Counted from the first letter of the stretch, positions 47,246-60,125 are shown. The stretch: 64,000 nt of DNA from Rhabdophis nuchalis (GCA_039707465.1 CM077645.1:63702850-63766849), one strand, 5' to 3'. Program-made: numbers and translations. Notes: generated by a model not told the origin, from the sequence alone.

Positions 47246-48429
47246 AAAGATGTTTTGATTTGAATGTCTGCAGTGATCTGGAAGATGGTTTTGATAATTC
47301 CTTCCACATGTTAGAAACAAGCAAAACCATTACAGATGTACTTCTACAGCTGATTGGAGAGTACTTTAGGAATGACAGGATGTTTAGGCACATTCTTCCA
47401 ATACAGGAAGGATCAACAATTGGAGGGGGAAATCTGATGCTGGAAACAGCCCTTCCCCACACCACCAGTTTAAAAATCTCCAAACGTTTTGCCTCACATC
47501 AAGGTTCTAGAGTTTTTAGAGAAGCATTTCATGTATGGATAATTTTACAAATGTTCTGGAATAGATTCTGCACAGTCCAAGGATACAGAGTACAATCTGT
47601 TGCAGACATTTCACTAATAGAAGTTAAGGAGTTTGCTGCAGTATAGGTAAAGAAAAATTGGCATTTCAATATGTAAAAAATGTCACATTTAAATATGACA
47701 GAAAACATCTGCTTTTGCTTTTTCGGGAATTTTTTTTTTCCATGTGAGCTTTCCCAAAGTCACAGAAAAAGCTGCAAGGATTAAGGCCATTGTTAGCATT
47801 TGGAAATGTTGGCCTATTTTATTTCTTGCTTACAACCTGAACGAGTTCTGTACTACTTTATCATTTCAAGATCACTCAGTTGGGTCAGTTACACTGTATG
47901 TATAAGAAACCTATTTCCTACTGAAGAAATTTGTTAAACTTCAAATGTCAGCAGAAAATCATGAAAAATAAACCTCTTTTTTCATCACTGAACTCTTGCT
48001 GTTCATATCCTGTGACCTATATTTTTAATATCCTCTAAACAGCATAGTGGTAAAATAATTAAAAGTGAAAAGATTCTACAATGTGTTGGCATTTAAATTA
48101 TTTGACAAACAAAAAGAGATTGAATTAGGTTTCTGAGCTGTTAAAATCAGGCAATGTGGATTAGAGACTTATTTTTCAAAACAACTTTAATTTATGAATT
48201 TGTTTATATGATAAATGCTCTTCAAGGATGGTTATATATTATAGTGGAGAATTGGAAATGATGAGACTGTGTTAAAGAACTGGGGATTTTAAAATTGCAT
48301 TAATCCTGCTACTTGATAGCTTGCCATTTGGCAGGAACAAAACAACTCTCCCCATTACTTCTTTTTCTAGGCACACTGAATTGGTACGCTAGATGCTTCA
48401 AAACCCTTTGCATGGAAAAAAATATAATA

Positions 48430-48650
48430 TGGGAAGTCAACCTTTTTATACCTACTGCCCACTTTTGTATCTCTGTTAGTAGTAAAAAAATTTAATCGCC
48501 CACCGGTTCTATAGTAATGGTGATTTATAAAGTAGGAAAGTCAATTAAATATTAAAAAAGGAAAGTGCTTCAATATCGGACAAAACCCCTCGGCCCACCA
48601 TGACAACTGAAATGCCCACTACTGGGTGGTAGGGATCAGGTTGACTTTCC
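48430..48650. mobile_element. Second copy of the 'gtcaacctttttatacc' hAT-type element
   Basis: Same orientation and nearly the same length as 33523-33748; shares ctgttagtagtaaaa, accggttctatagtaatggt and aggaaagtgcttcaatat. The outermost bases differ (gggaagtcaacc, ggttgactttcc). Confidence 0.78.
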
Positions 48651-48816
48651 ATAAAATGGAAAGTAAGGTTCTTTGGCCTTTACACACTGTAAAAAATCCA
48701 TAAAGTGATTTGCTTTTGCTTCAATTAATACAAACCAATATGAGGGGGAAGTACCCCTCAATGTATAAACTGCAAGTTCACATTTTATGGCTTATGATGA
48801 ATGAAACAATGAATTA

Positions 48817-49203
48817 CAGATAGTCTTCAACTCACAATCACAATTGAGCTCCACATTTCTGTTGCTGTGAAAGAGTTATTAATTGAATTTTGCCCCATTT
48901 TATGAACTTTCTTGCCACTACTCTTAAACGAATCACTGAAGTTGTTAAGTTAGTAACACAGTTGTTAAGTGAATCTGGCTTCCCCATTGACTTTGCATGT
49001 CAGAAGACTGCAAAAGGCGATCACTTGACCCCAGGACACTGCAACCGTCATAAATATGAGTCGGTTGCCAAGCATCTGAAGCTTAATCATGTGATCATGG
49101 AGATGCTGCAACAGTTGTGTGAAAAACAGTCATAAGTTACTTTTTTCAGTGCCTTTGTAACTTTGAACCGTCACTAAATGAACTGTTGTAAGTCGAGGAC
49201 TAC
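48817..49203. mobile_element. TIR repeat family 'aggtagtcctcgactt', copy 4
   Basis: Starts cagatagtcttcaactcaca and ends gttgtaagtcgaggactact, so both terminal repeats are readable. Interior aggcgatcacttgaccccag and atgagtcggttgccaagcat. Confidence 0.82.
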
Positions 49204-49807
49204 TGTACTGATCTCGATAAGTATTTTGTATTAAAGTTTTGGGTATTTTTTTTATATATAGACTTTTCTCCCCAAATATCTTCATGCCTCTTTTCTCTTT
49301 TCTAATCTTAGCTTCATGCTTTATTCAGCTTTTACCTTCTTTCCTGAATTAATCACCTGTTCCTTCAATTAGCTGAGGAAATTGGAAGCTGATAATGAGT
49401 AGGAGGTGATGTAGCTTCTCACCACCAGAAACATACAAAATTAAATGTGACCAAAATTTTAGCATCTAAAAAACAAACAAACCTCCAGGCAAAAAGCAAC
49501 CTTTGTTATTTGTTAGGGCTTACTTGAAAAAGCTCTTGGAGTGGTCAATAGGCATAAATGGCTATTGGCGCTGGTTCAGTAGAGCAGGGATGTTGAAAAC
49601 CTGAAGAAGAGCTATTGCTGGGAGAGGCTGTTTACCTGGTAAATTTACCCTTCTGCATCTTAACCTCTGCAGGGCTTCACTTGTATTTGTTTCCCAGCTA
49701 CTGCATTTCCTTTCATTTGCAAGTTTTATTCCACCTTTTCTCTTTCTCTCCCCCCACCCTCTTTTCACCCCATATCTTTTCCCTTTCTTATCCTGCAGAA
49801 ATATTTG

Positions 49808-49885
49808 CTTGCTTGTTTATTAAATTTATATGCCACCCATCTCACTGCCCCTAGTCACTCTGGGAGGCTTACAATATACAAGAAT
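49808..49885 (-). repeat. L2-type LINE 3' end fragment
   Basis: Reads tattaaatttatatgccacc, the 3'-terminal signature of the L2-type family, in the same sense as the copy at 1958. Confidence 0.55.
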
Positions 49886-49984
49886 ATATGACAGGAAGAA
49901 TTTGACTTTTGTATTTATGCCAGTGAGAGTGACATGTATAAGAGAGAATAAGTAGTGTTACAAATTCATTTTACCTAATAATTA

Positions 49985-50330
49985 TTTTGTATATGTGAAT
50001 GAAAGGGTTAATACACAAGCACACAGTAGATACAAACTCAAGGTAAACTGCTCCAAACTCGATTGCAGAAAATACGATTTCAACAACAGAATGGTCAATG
50101 CCTGGAATGCACTGCTTGACTGTTCTTACATCCTCAAACACCCATAACTTTAACCTTAAACTGTCTGTTGACCTCACCCTATTTCTAAGAAGTCAGTAGG
50201 GCACAGCAGGGCATAAGTGCACCAGTGCCTAACATCTCTTTCCTACTGTCCCCATTTATTTGTACCCATTTCCTGTGTTCTTATTCATGTTTATTCCTTC
50301 CTATTATCTTGTGCATGAGTGACAAATAAA
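49985..50330 (+). mobile_element. Non-LTR retrotransposon 3' end, family uncertain
   Basis: A decayed frame reads KYDFNNRMVNAWNALLDC, the WN-x-L motif typical of LINE reverse transcriptase C-termini. It is followed by a non-coding 3' part and a tail of aaat/aaac repeats from 50330. Different from the CR1 and L2 copies in this window. Confidence 0.55.
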
Positions 50331-50416
50331 TAAACAAATAAACAAACAAACAAACAAACAAATAAACATACATACATACATACATACATACATACATACA
50401 TACATACATACATACA
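50326..50416. repeat. (AAAT)n(AAAC)n(ATAC)n compound microsatellite
   Basis: Tail of the preceding retrotransposon extended into about 15 catacatac units. Confidence 0.9.
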
Positions 50417-50419
50417 ATC

Positions 50420-51715
50420 TCTGCCCCCAAACACATTGCAGCTTCTGACTTTTACGGCTGTCAATTGTATCATGCAAAATGAACCATCAATTGCATTATG
50501 ACTATACTTCAAGCCTAATTTAATTATTCTCTAATTGAACAACTAGCTTCATAGTTAATCAACTTTTATTCTGCTTAGATCCGAGGCACACATACACCTT
50601 TTAAAGTAAGAGTCATCTGGAGATCAGATGATATTCTTACCCTGACAAAACTTTTCCTCTAACAAATTATCCAATGTTATACATTCACCTTTTAGACAAA
50701 TAAAGTTGTCTAGATTAAAAAAAATCCTATACAAAATATTTATAGGAAAAGTTTATAGCCCAGTGGTCACATGACTTCCAGCAAAACCAAACAAGCATAA
50801 AACCTTCCTACACTAATGTTTTCAAGGCCTTCCAGATCATCATGAAGGGAAAGCTGTATGTAGTTCAAATGGGCCTCATTCCAGAGGACAAGCAGAGAAG
50901 CCATACTTCCTGGAGCTTGAAATGTAATTTTGCTTAATCAAGGGGAAGGAAAATGCATTTATTCAGTTAGATCATCCTGGACAGGCAAAAACAGTGGAAG
51001 ACAGGTGCTTGATAAGAGTTTATGGGTAATAACCAGTACCTTGAAACACACCCAGAAGCTGACTGTCAATCAATGCAACAGAGGGATGAAAGAGCCACAT
51101 GTGGCTCCAGACATGCAGGTTGCTAACCCCTGGTCTAGTATATACTGTTGTTGTGGCAGAAAATATACATATAACAGAACACAACTACTACAATCATTGG
51201 AGTCAAGATGACAAAACAAGTTAAATGTTTAATACAGACTGAAAAAACAGATCAACTTCAAATAAAAAGTGACATTTTCAAAAAGGCAATTTCTCCCTCT
51301 TAATCTCAGTTCTCGTTTGACAGGATTAACAAGTGAAATGGCAGACCTTAGTAAGTACAGTAAATTACTAACCATATGAGGAATTTAACGAAGGCTCACA
51401 CATTATTAATTCACCATTACTTCAAATGAGACAGGAGTTCTTAAAATAAGATGTCATATGTTTGTTTCTAAGACATGGATAAATTGAACATTAGTATCAC
51501 ATGTGGAGATTTAAGGTCTTTCAAGAATGAAATTAATGTCTTTTGAAAAAACGACATTTTATCAGAATGTTTATAAATTAGTGGTTGAGCTCCAAGAACA
51601 ACCCAGGAAACTACACATTTTCTTCTCATGAGGCATGAAGCAGCAAAGTACAAGTGATTTTAACTGTGTAGTTCAAATCCTGATATTTTTTCCTACAAAA
51701 ATGTTCAGTATTTTA
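50420..51715. other. PDZD8 intron, no recognised element
   Basis: AT-rich intron sequence without an exon or a clear repeat. Confidence 0.45.
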
Positions 51716-52640
51716 TATATTATTATTGTTGTTATGGTTGATCTTCAATTTGATTCAGAGTCTGGGACTGGTAAAACAGTTCAAGTCCTAAGTAAGGACC
51801 TAAGAGCTGTTAAGGTAGCATCTGAATATCTAGGCAATTCGGATTAGGATGGTGGTTTCCCCCCACCCCCAAAGTCAGGATATTTAGGTCTAATAAGTTC
51901 AAAGTTTTCATATATCTAGGAAGCCTTTTGGGTATTGTTCCAGGGGCTCCTATTACTATTGGTACAACCAGTGTACCATTCTTCCTCCATAATCACTCAA
52001 CTTCAATTTGCAAATTACAATATTTTTTTCTAGCTGTTTCTTCTCAATTTGCCTGGTATATTATTATTAATATTATTACTATTACAATTATTCAATTCAG
52101 TCTGGGACTGGTAAAAACGTAATAGTTCAAATACTAATCAGGGACCAAAGAGCTGTTAAGATAACGTCTAAGAACATAGACAGTTCCGAGTTTATTATCA
52201 TTATTATGGTTTGTCAGTCAATCAGATATTCAAATTGGATTTGGAGTTTTTGTCTACCTGTCGGGTCGTTTCCAAGGACCTGTTATAGGCAGATGTGGAT
52301 GTTTGAGTAAAAATGCCTTTTGCAACAGACTGATGGTGAATTTGTCAATGCTGATGGTGTCCAAGAAGTGCTACAGATGTTTTGGGGCTGCACCCAAGGT
52401 ACCTATTACAATAGGTACTATCTTTGCTTGCTTTTGCCACAGGCGTTCTATTTATATTTGCAGACCTTTGTATTTTGTTACCTTCTCCTGTTCTTTCTCT
52501 TCTGCTGTCTCCAGGTTCTGCCATGTTTACTATCCAGACTTCTTTGTCTTTCTTATCAGCAATTGTTAAGTCTGGAGTGTTAGTATTCAGTCCATGCAGA
52601 GTTTTATCAGTTTGTTTTTAATTATACCCAAATCAGTGGG
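51716..52640 (-). mobile_element. Two tandem 3' ends of an unclassified LINE
   Basis: On - the segments 52640-52090 and 52000-51740 both carry the motif ccagtcccaga and a decayed VPIVIGAPGTIPKRLPRYMK-like frame, each ending in an ATT/AAT-rich tail (about 52050-52090 and 51716-51735). The VP-V-GA-G--PK motif resembles the C-terminus of R2/R4-type LINEs from memory; assignment is tentative. Confidence 0.45.
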
Positions 52641-52649
52641 CTTCAAAAC

Positions 52650-53906
52650 ATGAGGCAGTTCGCCTAACAACAGAGGTCCCTAGGCAACATACACACAACT
52701 CAATGTTTACCCCTTCTCCACTCTTCCCCTATTTCTTTACCTACTTTTCCTACTACTGGAAAAAAGTATCTTTCTAGCTGCTACAGGCTATTTTATTTCC
52801 ACTTACACTTCATTCCATCTATACTACACACCAATACCGACTCTCAGCACAACTTTTATATCTAACATTTCTGTGCTGGCTGGGGAAAGTGTTTAAAGAG
52901 GCAAGACAACAGCTACATATGTGGTGGTCATTTTCTAGGCAGCCTGCCTTCTCACAAGGTTCTTCTTCATTTTATTTTCAAAATAAATTTGTGAGATCTG
53001 TTAAGTAGATACAGATTGGCCCAAAGTAAACAATAGAGAAGGAATATGAACTTGTCCAGCACATTAATCTAACATCTTAATCACAACTGTACAGGCTCTA
53101 GCTTTAATTATTAAAAATGATTGGATACAATTTGCATATTTGGGGATTTGCATATTTGGATACAATCCTTTAAGTCTTCAAATCCAATATGAAATAAAGG
53201 TAAATGACAGCATGCAGATACTAGATGTCTTTGCCATGTAACAACCCTAGTTTATTAAGTTTATATTGTTATTTCTAAACCAATTACTGTGTAAAAATAC
53301 AAATACAAAATAGAAATGGAATATCTGTATCAAAGGTAGGGAGCATCTCCAATACTTCCTGATGAGTTCCCACCACATTTGCTTTGTATATAAAAGATCA
53401 CTTGAGAAAGCAATTATGTTTTCCACGACTTAGCAGTAAAAGGAAACCAGGCCACCAAAGAACATGATGGCTGGACACCATCAAAGCTGACACCAGCTAG
53501 GGCATTAAAAAAACCTCAAAGTAGTAGTGTATGATTGAAAGATGTGGAGAGAGCTGGCCTATAGAATCGCCAAGAATTTGACACGGCTGAATGGAGAAGA
53601 TCCTCATCAAGAAGATGATTTGGGAAATACTCTAGTTTAAAATCTGGAAAATAATTGCCAATCAGTGTAGATTAAGTTCAGTGTAGATTAAGATTAATGG
53701 TCATGGGAAGTCCTCTGATTTTATGTTTAAAATTGAGGGTCTTATGGACTCACTGGAAGACCCATTCACTTTCTGTTAGGAGTGGGAAGTAAACAGGCTT
53801 TGCCCTCATTTCCAGTGACTTTGTTACTAATAGTAGTTACAAGACTGATACATTGAACAACAGTATTAGAGGGAAAGAAATGCAGAATCCTTGTAAAAAT
53901 AGGATG
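52650..53906. other. PDZD8 intron, no recognised element
   Basis: No exon or clear transposon recognised. Confidence 0.45.
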
Positions 53907-53914
53907 GTGTACAG

Positions 53915-54185
53915 CAGGGGTGTCAAACTAGATTTCATTGAGGGCTGCATCAGGGTTCTGTTTGACCTTGGGGGGGGGCAATGGTAAGCATGGACAGCTT
54001 TACGTCACTCGTGTCAGGGGTGCCTATGGTGGCCCGAGTGCTCTATCAGTGAAAATGGGCTCCAAAGCTCCTTTTGGCTGCAATGGCCCCCTGCAACCCT
54101 CTGTCAGCAAAACCAGAGCTCAGAAGGGCCCGGTCCTTCGTTGTTTCCTGGATCCGTCCCATGGGCTTTCAGTTTGACACCCCTG
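53915..54185. mobile_element. hAT-type element 'caggggtgtcaaact' (271 bp)
   Basis: Ends caggggtgtcaaactagatt and cagtttgacacccctg; target duplication gtgtacag (53907-53914) versus gtgtatag (54186-54193), 7 of 8. Interior ctatcagtgaaaatgggctc matches 244-594. Confidence 0.82.
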
Positions 54186-54193
54186 GTGTATAG

Positions 54194-55536
54194 CTTCTGA
54201 TCTAGTCAAAATATAGCCATGAAGGAGGAGGGGGGAGGAGGAAGCATACTTAAATTATATAGCAAGCATATAGCATACTGGTGATATCATACTGAACCAT
54301 GGACAGAAAATTACAAATGCTTTTGAAACAGATATGCCATATTGACAACTGACATTTGAAGCAATATGTTGGATAGGTTTAATAATCCTGAATTTCCTTT
54401 TACAATCAATTATGTACCAATATACTGTAGGTGATGTGATAAGATTAAAAGTGTCACCACTGTTCATTGCTGTGACTAAGCTGTCTAATTTATCTTCACT
54501 AATAAAATAAAAAATGAAAATGCCAGCCCAAAGTAGGCTAGTATTTTTCTAAGAGCTTGAATACACAAGATAAAAATTGTTACTTTCTCTATCACTAAAC
54601 ATATTTAAATCTTTACACAAATTTACTGAACAGATCCAGACATTTTTAAACAATTAATATCTGACAAAAGGTATTTCTACTGCAGGTTTGCCATTAATAT
54701 TACCGACTACAATTTATTGATTTCAGTGAATTAAACAATTTGTGAATATTTGAGATATACAGCTTAAAGTTTAGCATTGCTGAAAGACTTGTCAACAATA
54801 GATGAGGTTTCACCAATATGGTGAAGACAGGGTTCTCCCCCTACCCAATATGATATTCATCAGATGTTCCCAAACTGAAGACTTTAACTTTTGCTCCCTC
54901 TCAAATACTGTACTTCAAATATTTTTCAACACCATATGCTAAAAGTCAATATAGAGTCAAATAAACAGGGAAATACATAATTAAAATGAAGCGTATCATA
55001 AGGATGCCAGCCTGATCAGCCTGAAATATAAAATTCAACTCAGTAATAATGGTTGTTGAAAACATTTAGGAGCATTTTATTGTAGCTTGAAATTTTTGGA
55101 CTAAACCATTAGCAAATCTGAGGGGTAAAACTCCTGTCAGTACCTGTTCGTCCACTAGTTTTTCAGTTATCTGAGAACTAAAAATTGTTCAAAATATATA
55201 GTTCACTTTTAGCAAAGCAAAAATATGATGTATCTTCATTGGGTTTTTTCAGTAAATTGAACCAGAACTAAGCAATCAGTGGCTTTCACTACAACCAAAT
55301 GCTCAAACTTTAATTTTTGTTAGATTAAAGGGATGTAGGAAGTGACATTTTACTATGCTTTTCTCCATTATTTCAAGGATTCATTTATTTACAGCAGAGG
55401 CTGTAAAAGGATGTTGTGAAAGGATTATCAGAAAATGTAAAAATTATGCTTTGGCAAACTTGTGAATTTGTCTAAAGGTGGAGGATTGTTCCTTGACTCT
55501 GGAGAGAACTTTCTAGCTGAAACATAAAAACTGTTC
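54194..55536. other. PDZD8 intron, only small LINE-like relics
   Basis: No exon. The string gatgaggtttcaccaatatg near 54801 resembles the degenerate L2 piece at 45723 and may be a trace of the same family. Confidence 0.4.
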
Positions 55537-55820
55537 TGCTGAAAGAATAATAATAATAATAATAATAATAGTTTAATTTCTTGACCGCTCCTCTCCCCAT
55601 AGGGACTCGGAGCGGTGCACAGGGAAACTAAAAACCATAAATATACAATCAAGAACATCTTAAAAACAAATTAAATAGTACCTGTGCTAAAATACCCAAT
55701 CTAAACTAAAATTCCCACTATACACTAAAACCCCATAGAGAGAGACTATCCCAGACCGGCCAAGCAGAAAAAATATGTTTTTAATTTCAGACGGAAGGAG
55801 CGGAGGATACAAGATATTTT
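55537..55820 (-). mobile_element. L2-type LINE 3' end
   Basis: An (AAT)n run then cttgaccgctcctctcccca and gggactcggagcggtgcaca: the family 3' signature in the same subfamily as 61843-62022. Confidence 0.7.
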
Positions 55821-56152
55821 TGAAGAGTAAATTCTAACCTAACTTCCAGAATTACTATCATCTATCATTTTCTTTTTTGGAATTTCCTCCCTTAATTTTC
55901 ATTAAAAAACCAACAAATAAACATATTTTAAATTATAACAATGTTAACAATATAATATAGTCTTAAAATAAGCATAAGGGGAGAAGAAAAGAGAAGAAAA
56001 ATTTATTATAAACAGAAAAAACCATACAAAATTAATTCAAACAATGATACACATTAATAATCCATCACTAATTTAGTGGAGAGTTCTATATTATATAACT
56101 CCTATCTCATAAAATGTCTCTGATTTTTTTTTAAACTCGCTTAACAAAATAC

Positions 56153-56270
56153 AATGTTTCTCAACCTTAACAATTTAAAGATGCGTGGACTTCAACTCCC
56201 AGAATTCCCTAACCAGCTTTTTTGGGAGTTGAAGTGCACATGTCTTAAAGTTGCTAAGGTTGAGAAGCAG
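56153..56270. mobile_element. Foldback hairpin repeat 'tttctcaacctt...aactcccagaa'
   Basis: Left arm tgtttctcaaccttaacaat with cttcaactcccagaattccc; right arm tttttgggagttgaagtgc with ttgctaaggttgagaagca. Arms are inverted with a short loop. Confidence 0.7.
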
Positions 56271-56597
56271 TGAATTTGATGATAAATGAGTCCAAAATTC
56301 CAGTTCTTGACAGATTCCACACATTAGAGACATATTCATGCACAGTCTTATTAATGATCTTACTGATATCACCCCCATTTGTGGCAATAATAGAACATGT
56401 ACAAACCATGAGCTAATTTTCAAGCTGTACCTTGGTGATAACAACCAATATTATTAAATATCCACAAAGCTATCCAAAGTACATGGAACATGTTTTTGTT
56501 TAATCTTATTTTCAGACCATAGGAAATTAATTTCATGTTTTTTAAAGCAACCATCCATCAAGATAGGGCATTCAAACTCATTACTCCAGAAGGAAAA

Positions 56598-56812
56598 CAA
56601 AGAGAAATTTCCTGACAGTGAGAACTATTAACCAGTGGAATAGCTTGCCACCAGAAGTTATGGATGGCCCAACACTGGATGTGTTTTTAAGAAGAGACTG
56701 GAAAACCATTTGTCTGACACGGTATATAGGGTCTCCTGCTTGAGCAGCGGGGTTGGACTAGATGACCTCCAAAGTCCCTTCCAACTCTGCTATTGTATTA
56801 TTGTATTACAGT
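56598..56812 (+). mobile_element. CR1 LINE 3' end fragment
   Basis: Reads gagaaatttcctgacagtga, gaatagcttgccaccagaag and ends ttggactagatgacctccaa with an attgtatt tail. Directly followed by gtaggtaggtag. Confidence 0.8.
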
Positions 56813-56854
56813 AGGTAGGTAGATAGGGGAATAGAGAGACAGGGAGAAATACAG

Positions 56855-57141
56855 TTTAATAAAAGAGGGACTAGGGGAGACAGGATAGCAGCCTTCCAAT
56901 ATCTCAGAGGTTGCCACAAAGAAGAGGGAGTCAAACTATTCTTCAAAGCACCTGAGGGCACAACAAGAAGCAATGGGTGGAAACTAACCAAGGAGAGAAG
57001 CAACTTAGAACTGAGGAGAAATTTCCTGACAGTTAGAACAATTAATCAGTGGAACAGCTTGCCTCCAGAAGTTGTGAATGCCCCAACACTGGAAGTCTTC
57101 AAGAAGATGTTGGATAGCCATTAGTCTGAAATAGTATAGGG
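56855..57141 (+). mobile_element. CR1 LINE fragment of the inverted composite, copy 1
   Basis: Carries gagggactaggggagacagg, ttgcctccagaagttgtgaa and gatgttggatagccat. Interrupted at 57142 by a hAT-type element and resumed at 57483 (cttcctgcctagcagggagt). Confidence 0.85.
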
Positions 57142-57482
57142 CAGTGATAGCTAACCTTTTTTGGTTCACGTGCCAATAGCAGGGGGAGTGCAGGGGCGAT
57201 GTGCACAGGTGTGCCACATCCATAATGCTATGTGCATGACCCCCTGCATTTGGCATGCTTTTTACGTGATCCCCAGGCTCCAGAGTGTTTATAGGAGCCT
57301 GGGGAGGGTGAAAACAGCCTTCCCCCACCTTTAGAGGGCAAAAAATGGCCTCAAAAGAAGGCCTAAATCAGCTGGCCAGGGCACACACACAAACTGAAGC
57401 TGACAGGGCAATGCCTCGCGTGCCCTTAAAAATGGTTCCGTGTGCCACCTGTGGCACCCGTGCCATAGGTTCGCCATCATGG
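57142..57482. mobile_element. hAT-type element with perfect 8-bp target duplication inside CR1
   Basis: Ends cagtgatagctaacctttt and ccataggttcgccatcatgg; target duplication gtataggg at 57134-57141 and 57483-57490. Same family as 13250-13610 and 20111-20899. Confidence 0.88.
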
Positions 57483-57535
57483 GTATAGGGCTTCCTGCCT
57501 AGCAGGGAGTTGGACTAGATGACCCCCAAGGGATA

Positions 57536-57590
57536 GATAGAGAGGGAGAAATAAGGTAGGTAGGTAGGTAGGTAGGTAGGTAGGTAGGTG

Positions 57591-57634
<44 letters not shown>

Positions 57635-57636
57635 CA

Positions 57637-57700
<64 letters not shown>

Positions 57701-57995
57701 GACAGTAGGTAGGTAGGTAGGTAGGTAGGTAGGTAGGTAGGTAGGTAGGTAGATGGAGAAAGGAAGAAATATAGTAGGTAGGTAGGTAGGTAGGTAGGGG
57801 GATGGATAGATAGATAGGGAGAAATACAGTAGATAGGTAGGTAGAGGGATAGACAGAGAGGGAGAAATACAGTAGGTAGGCAGGCAGGTAAGTAGGTAGG
57901 TAGGTAGAGGGAGAAAGCAAGAAATACAATAGGTAGGTAAGTAGAGGGATAGATAGATAGAGAGGGAGAAATACAGTAGGTAGGTAGGTAGGTTG
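57536..57995. repeat. Compound GTAG/GATA/GAAA microsatellite and ~45-bp minisatellite
   Basis: Successive (GTAG)n, (GATA)n, (GAAA)n of about 15 units and (GTAG)n, then degenerate units of the form gagggagaaatacagtaggt. Long ORFs in this tract are repeat artefacts. Confidence 0.92.
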
Positions 57996-58103
57996 GGGCT
58001 TATATGGTGGTTGTGTGCGTGTGCAGGTGTAGATCTACACACAGATTGGTTGGCCATTTAACCAGACTGGGCCACAGCAACGCATGGCCGGGTATAGCTA
58101 GTT
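57996..58103 (-). repeat. Terminal segment of composite, 'agctatacccggcc' end, copy 1
   Basis: On - begins ctagctatacccggccatgc and continues tggttaaatggccaaccaat and agatctacacctgcac. The near-identical inverse copy is at 62288-62400. Confidence 0.75.
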
Positions 58104-59239
58104 ACTATAATAAATATAGTAGGAATGAAGTACTTCTTACTATAATTTCAATGGGCTTAATAATAACTATTAAATTGAGTATAAAGAAAAACTGATTTCT
58201 GAAATTTCTTAATCCAGTTACTGGCAAAGCAAGGATAAATGCCCAGTGAAGCTTGAAAGTATGAAAAACAAAATTGATCTTTTCCAAAATTTGAACCTTT
58301 TGAAGTCTCAACACTTTCAATCCTACTGTATAATATTAACTGAATTATTTTTAAATTCTGCATTGACCATCAATGTGCAAGAGATTTCCACTTAACACTT
58401 TTTGGAAGTGGTATTGTTGGACCCTAAGATGCCATCTTACAAGGATGAAGAATGTAATATAAGCTTTGGTAGCAGTATAAAATGGTGTTTTAAAATAGAT
58501 TCCAGGTGGCAGTCATTATGATCTCTACGTGATTCATTGTGCAATTTTCTAATTGAAGAAATGTGATTATCGGACCAGTCACCTTGGAAAGAGAAATAAA
58601 TGCTCTGGGCAAGGTTTAGCATTCTAAAAGCTGTATTTGATGCTTATATTATTTTTAACATGATGAAGTTGCTCACTTTAGAATAATCAAATAAACATTT
58701 CTGAAAAGGGAATTCAATTTAGTTTGGACCATATAGGAAATCACCATTCCTCTTTTATTTCTTCTGAAGGCTTATCTGCCTATCAGATATATTAACATAT
58801 CAAATATTAACAGTATATGGAGAGCATATCAAAAAGGTTATGAAGAAAAAAACTTTCTTGCTGTTAGAATAGTTCAACAGCCTTGCTCCAAACAGATTTT
58901 TCTGAGGTTAAGTGGAAATCACCTGAAAGTTCATTACTCACGTAATCAAAAAAGGGGAGAAGAATCAATATTGGGGTTACAACTCATGAGCAATTCAATA
59001 TTTCTTGTCCCAGTGAAAGTGATGGCAACATTATGACTTCCTCTGCTAAAAATCTTGTTTGTCATACAATGGGTATCCACTGCAAATTACTTACTTTTGC
59101 TTGTATGAACAGTGATCTCAGCTAAGTAACAGGATAAAATAGGGGATTCAATTGGTGTTTTCTGTCAAGTGCAGTGATATTGTGGAAGATATATTAAGAA
59201 TATATTAGTATAGTGGGATGAGCCCATTAAATGGCTTGT
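58104..59239. other. PDZD8 intron, no recognised element
   Basis: AT-rich sequence with no exon or clear repeat. Confidence 0.45.
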
Positions 59240-59249
59240 GTGAGGTATT

Positions 59250-59404
59250 GTTGCTGGGGCGAGGGGATTTTAATATATTAATTTATTGTATTACTTCTTT
59301 TATTAGTTTTCTTGTTTTTATATGGGGTTTTATATTCTGTTAGCCACCTTAAGTCGCCATGAGTGAATAGGCGGCAATATCAACTCCCTAAATAAATAAA
59401 TAAT
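59250..59404 (+). repeat. L2-type LINE 3' end fragment, + orientation
   Basis: Reads gccaccttaagtcgccatga and gtgaataggcggcaatat, then an (AAAT)n tail. Confidence 0.55.
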
Positions 59405-59774
59405 TAAGTTTAAAATCTTAATTCAAGTAAAGGGATAATGATCTTATTTTCCCCATCACTTTCATTCAATGCATAAAAAATAGCAATACTGCCACCTACT
59501 GTTCAACAGTATGCAATTATTAAATGGGCTGAGAATAAGAAAATGCTACATAAAGTTACAGTTCTCAAAAATAAAGTGTATCACAATTTTATTTATTTCT
59601 TAGATTTAGGTACCACCCATCTTACTCTCAGAATAAGTGTTGCCAATCATATGCCATCAGTGGCAGCAACTAAGAAAAAATCTTATTTTTAAAGATTGGG
59701 ATCACAGTAAAGACAAAAATAAGTTTTAAGAGTTATAAAACTTGTATACAAAAAAAATCCCTAAGGGAAAAAAA

Positions 59775-60125
59775 TTCTAGAGAAGCAACCTACAACTAAG
59801 GAGAAATTTCCTGACATTTAGAACAAATAACCAGTGGAACAAGTTACCTCCAGAAATTGTGAATTCTCCAACACTGGATGTTTTAAGATGTTGGATAGCC
59901 ATTTGTCTGAAATGGTATAGGATTTCCTGCCTGAGCAGAGTTGGACTAGAACAGGGTTCCCCAACCTTTGCAACTTTAAGTCTGAAGGACTTCAGCTGAA
60001 GGAGCTGAAGTGCTTCAGACTTAAAGTTGCAAAGGTTGGGGAACCCTGGACTAGAAGACTTCCAAGGTGCCTTCCAACCCTATTATGCTATGCTATGCTA
60101 CACTGTGCTGCACTATGCTATTCTA
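59775..60125 (+). mobile_element. CR1 LINE 3' end, interrupted by a hairpin element
   Basis: Reads aaggagaaatttcctgacat and ggtataggatttcctgcctg, then resumes after 60057 (acttccaaggtgccttccaa) with a tail of tatgc repeats. Positions 59952-60048 are a foldback insertion. Confidence 0.8.
59952..60048. mobile_element. Foldback hAT-like hairpin with perfect 8-bp target duplication
   Basis: Ends cagggttccccaacctttgc and gcaaaggttggggaaccctg; flanked by gactagaa at 59944-59951 and 60049-60056. 97 bp, almost entirely two inverted arms. Confidence 0.9.

Noticed and set aside
57477..58057. ORFs of 150-180 codons rich in Tyr-Leu-Pro-Thr (-)
   Set aside because: Translation of GTAG/GATA/GAAA microsatellite; open in all frames because the repeat lacks stops.
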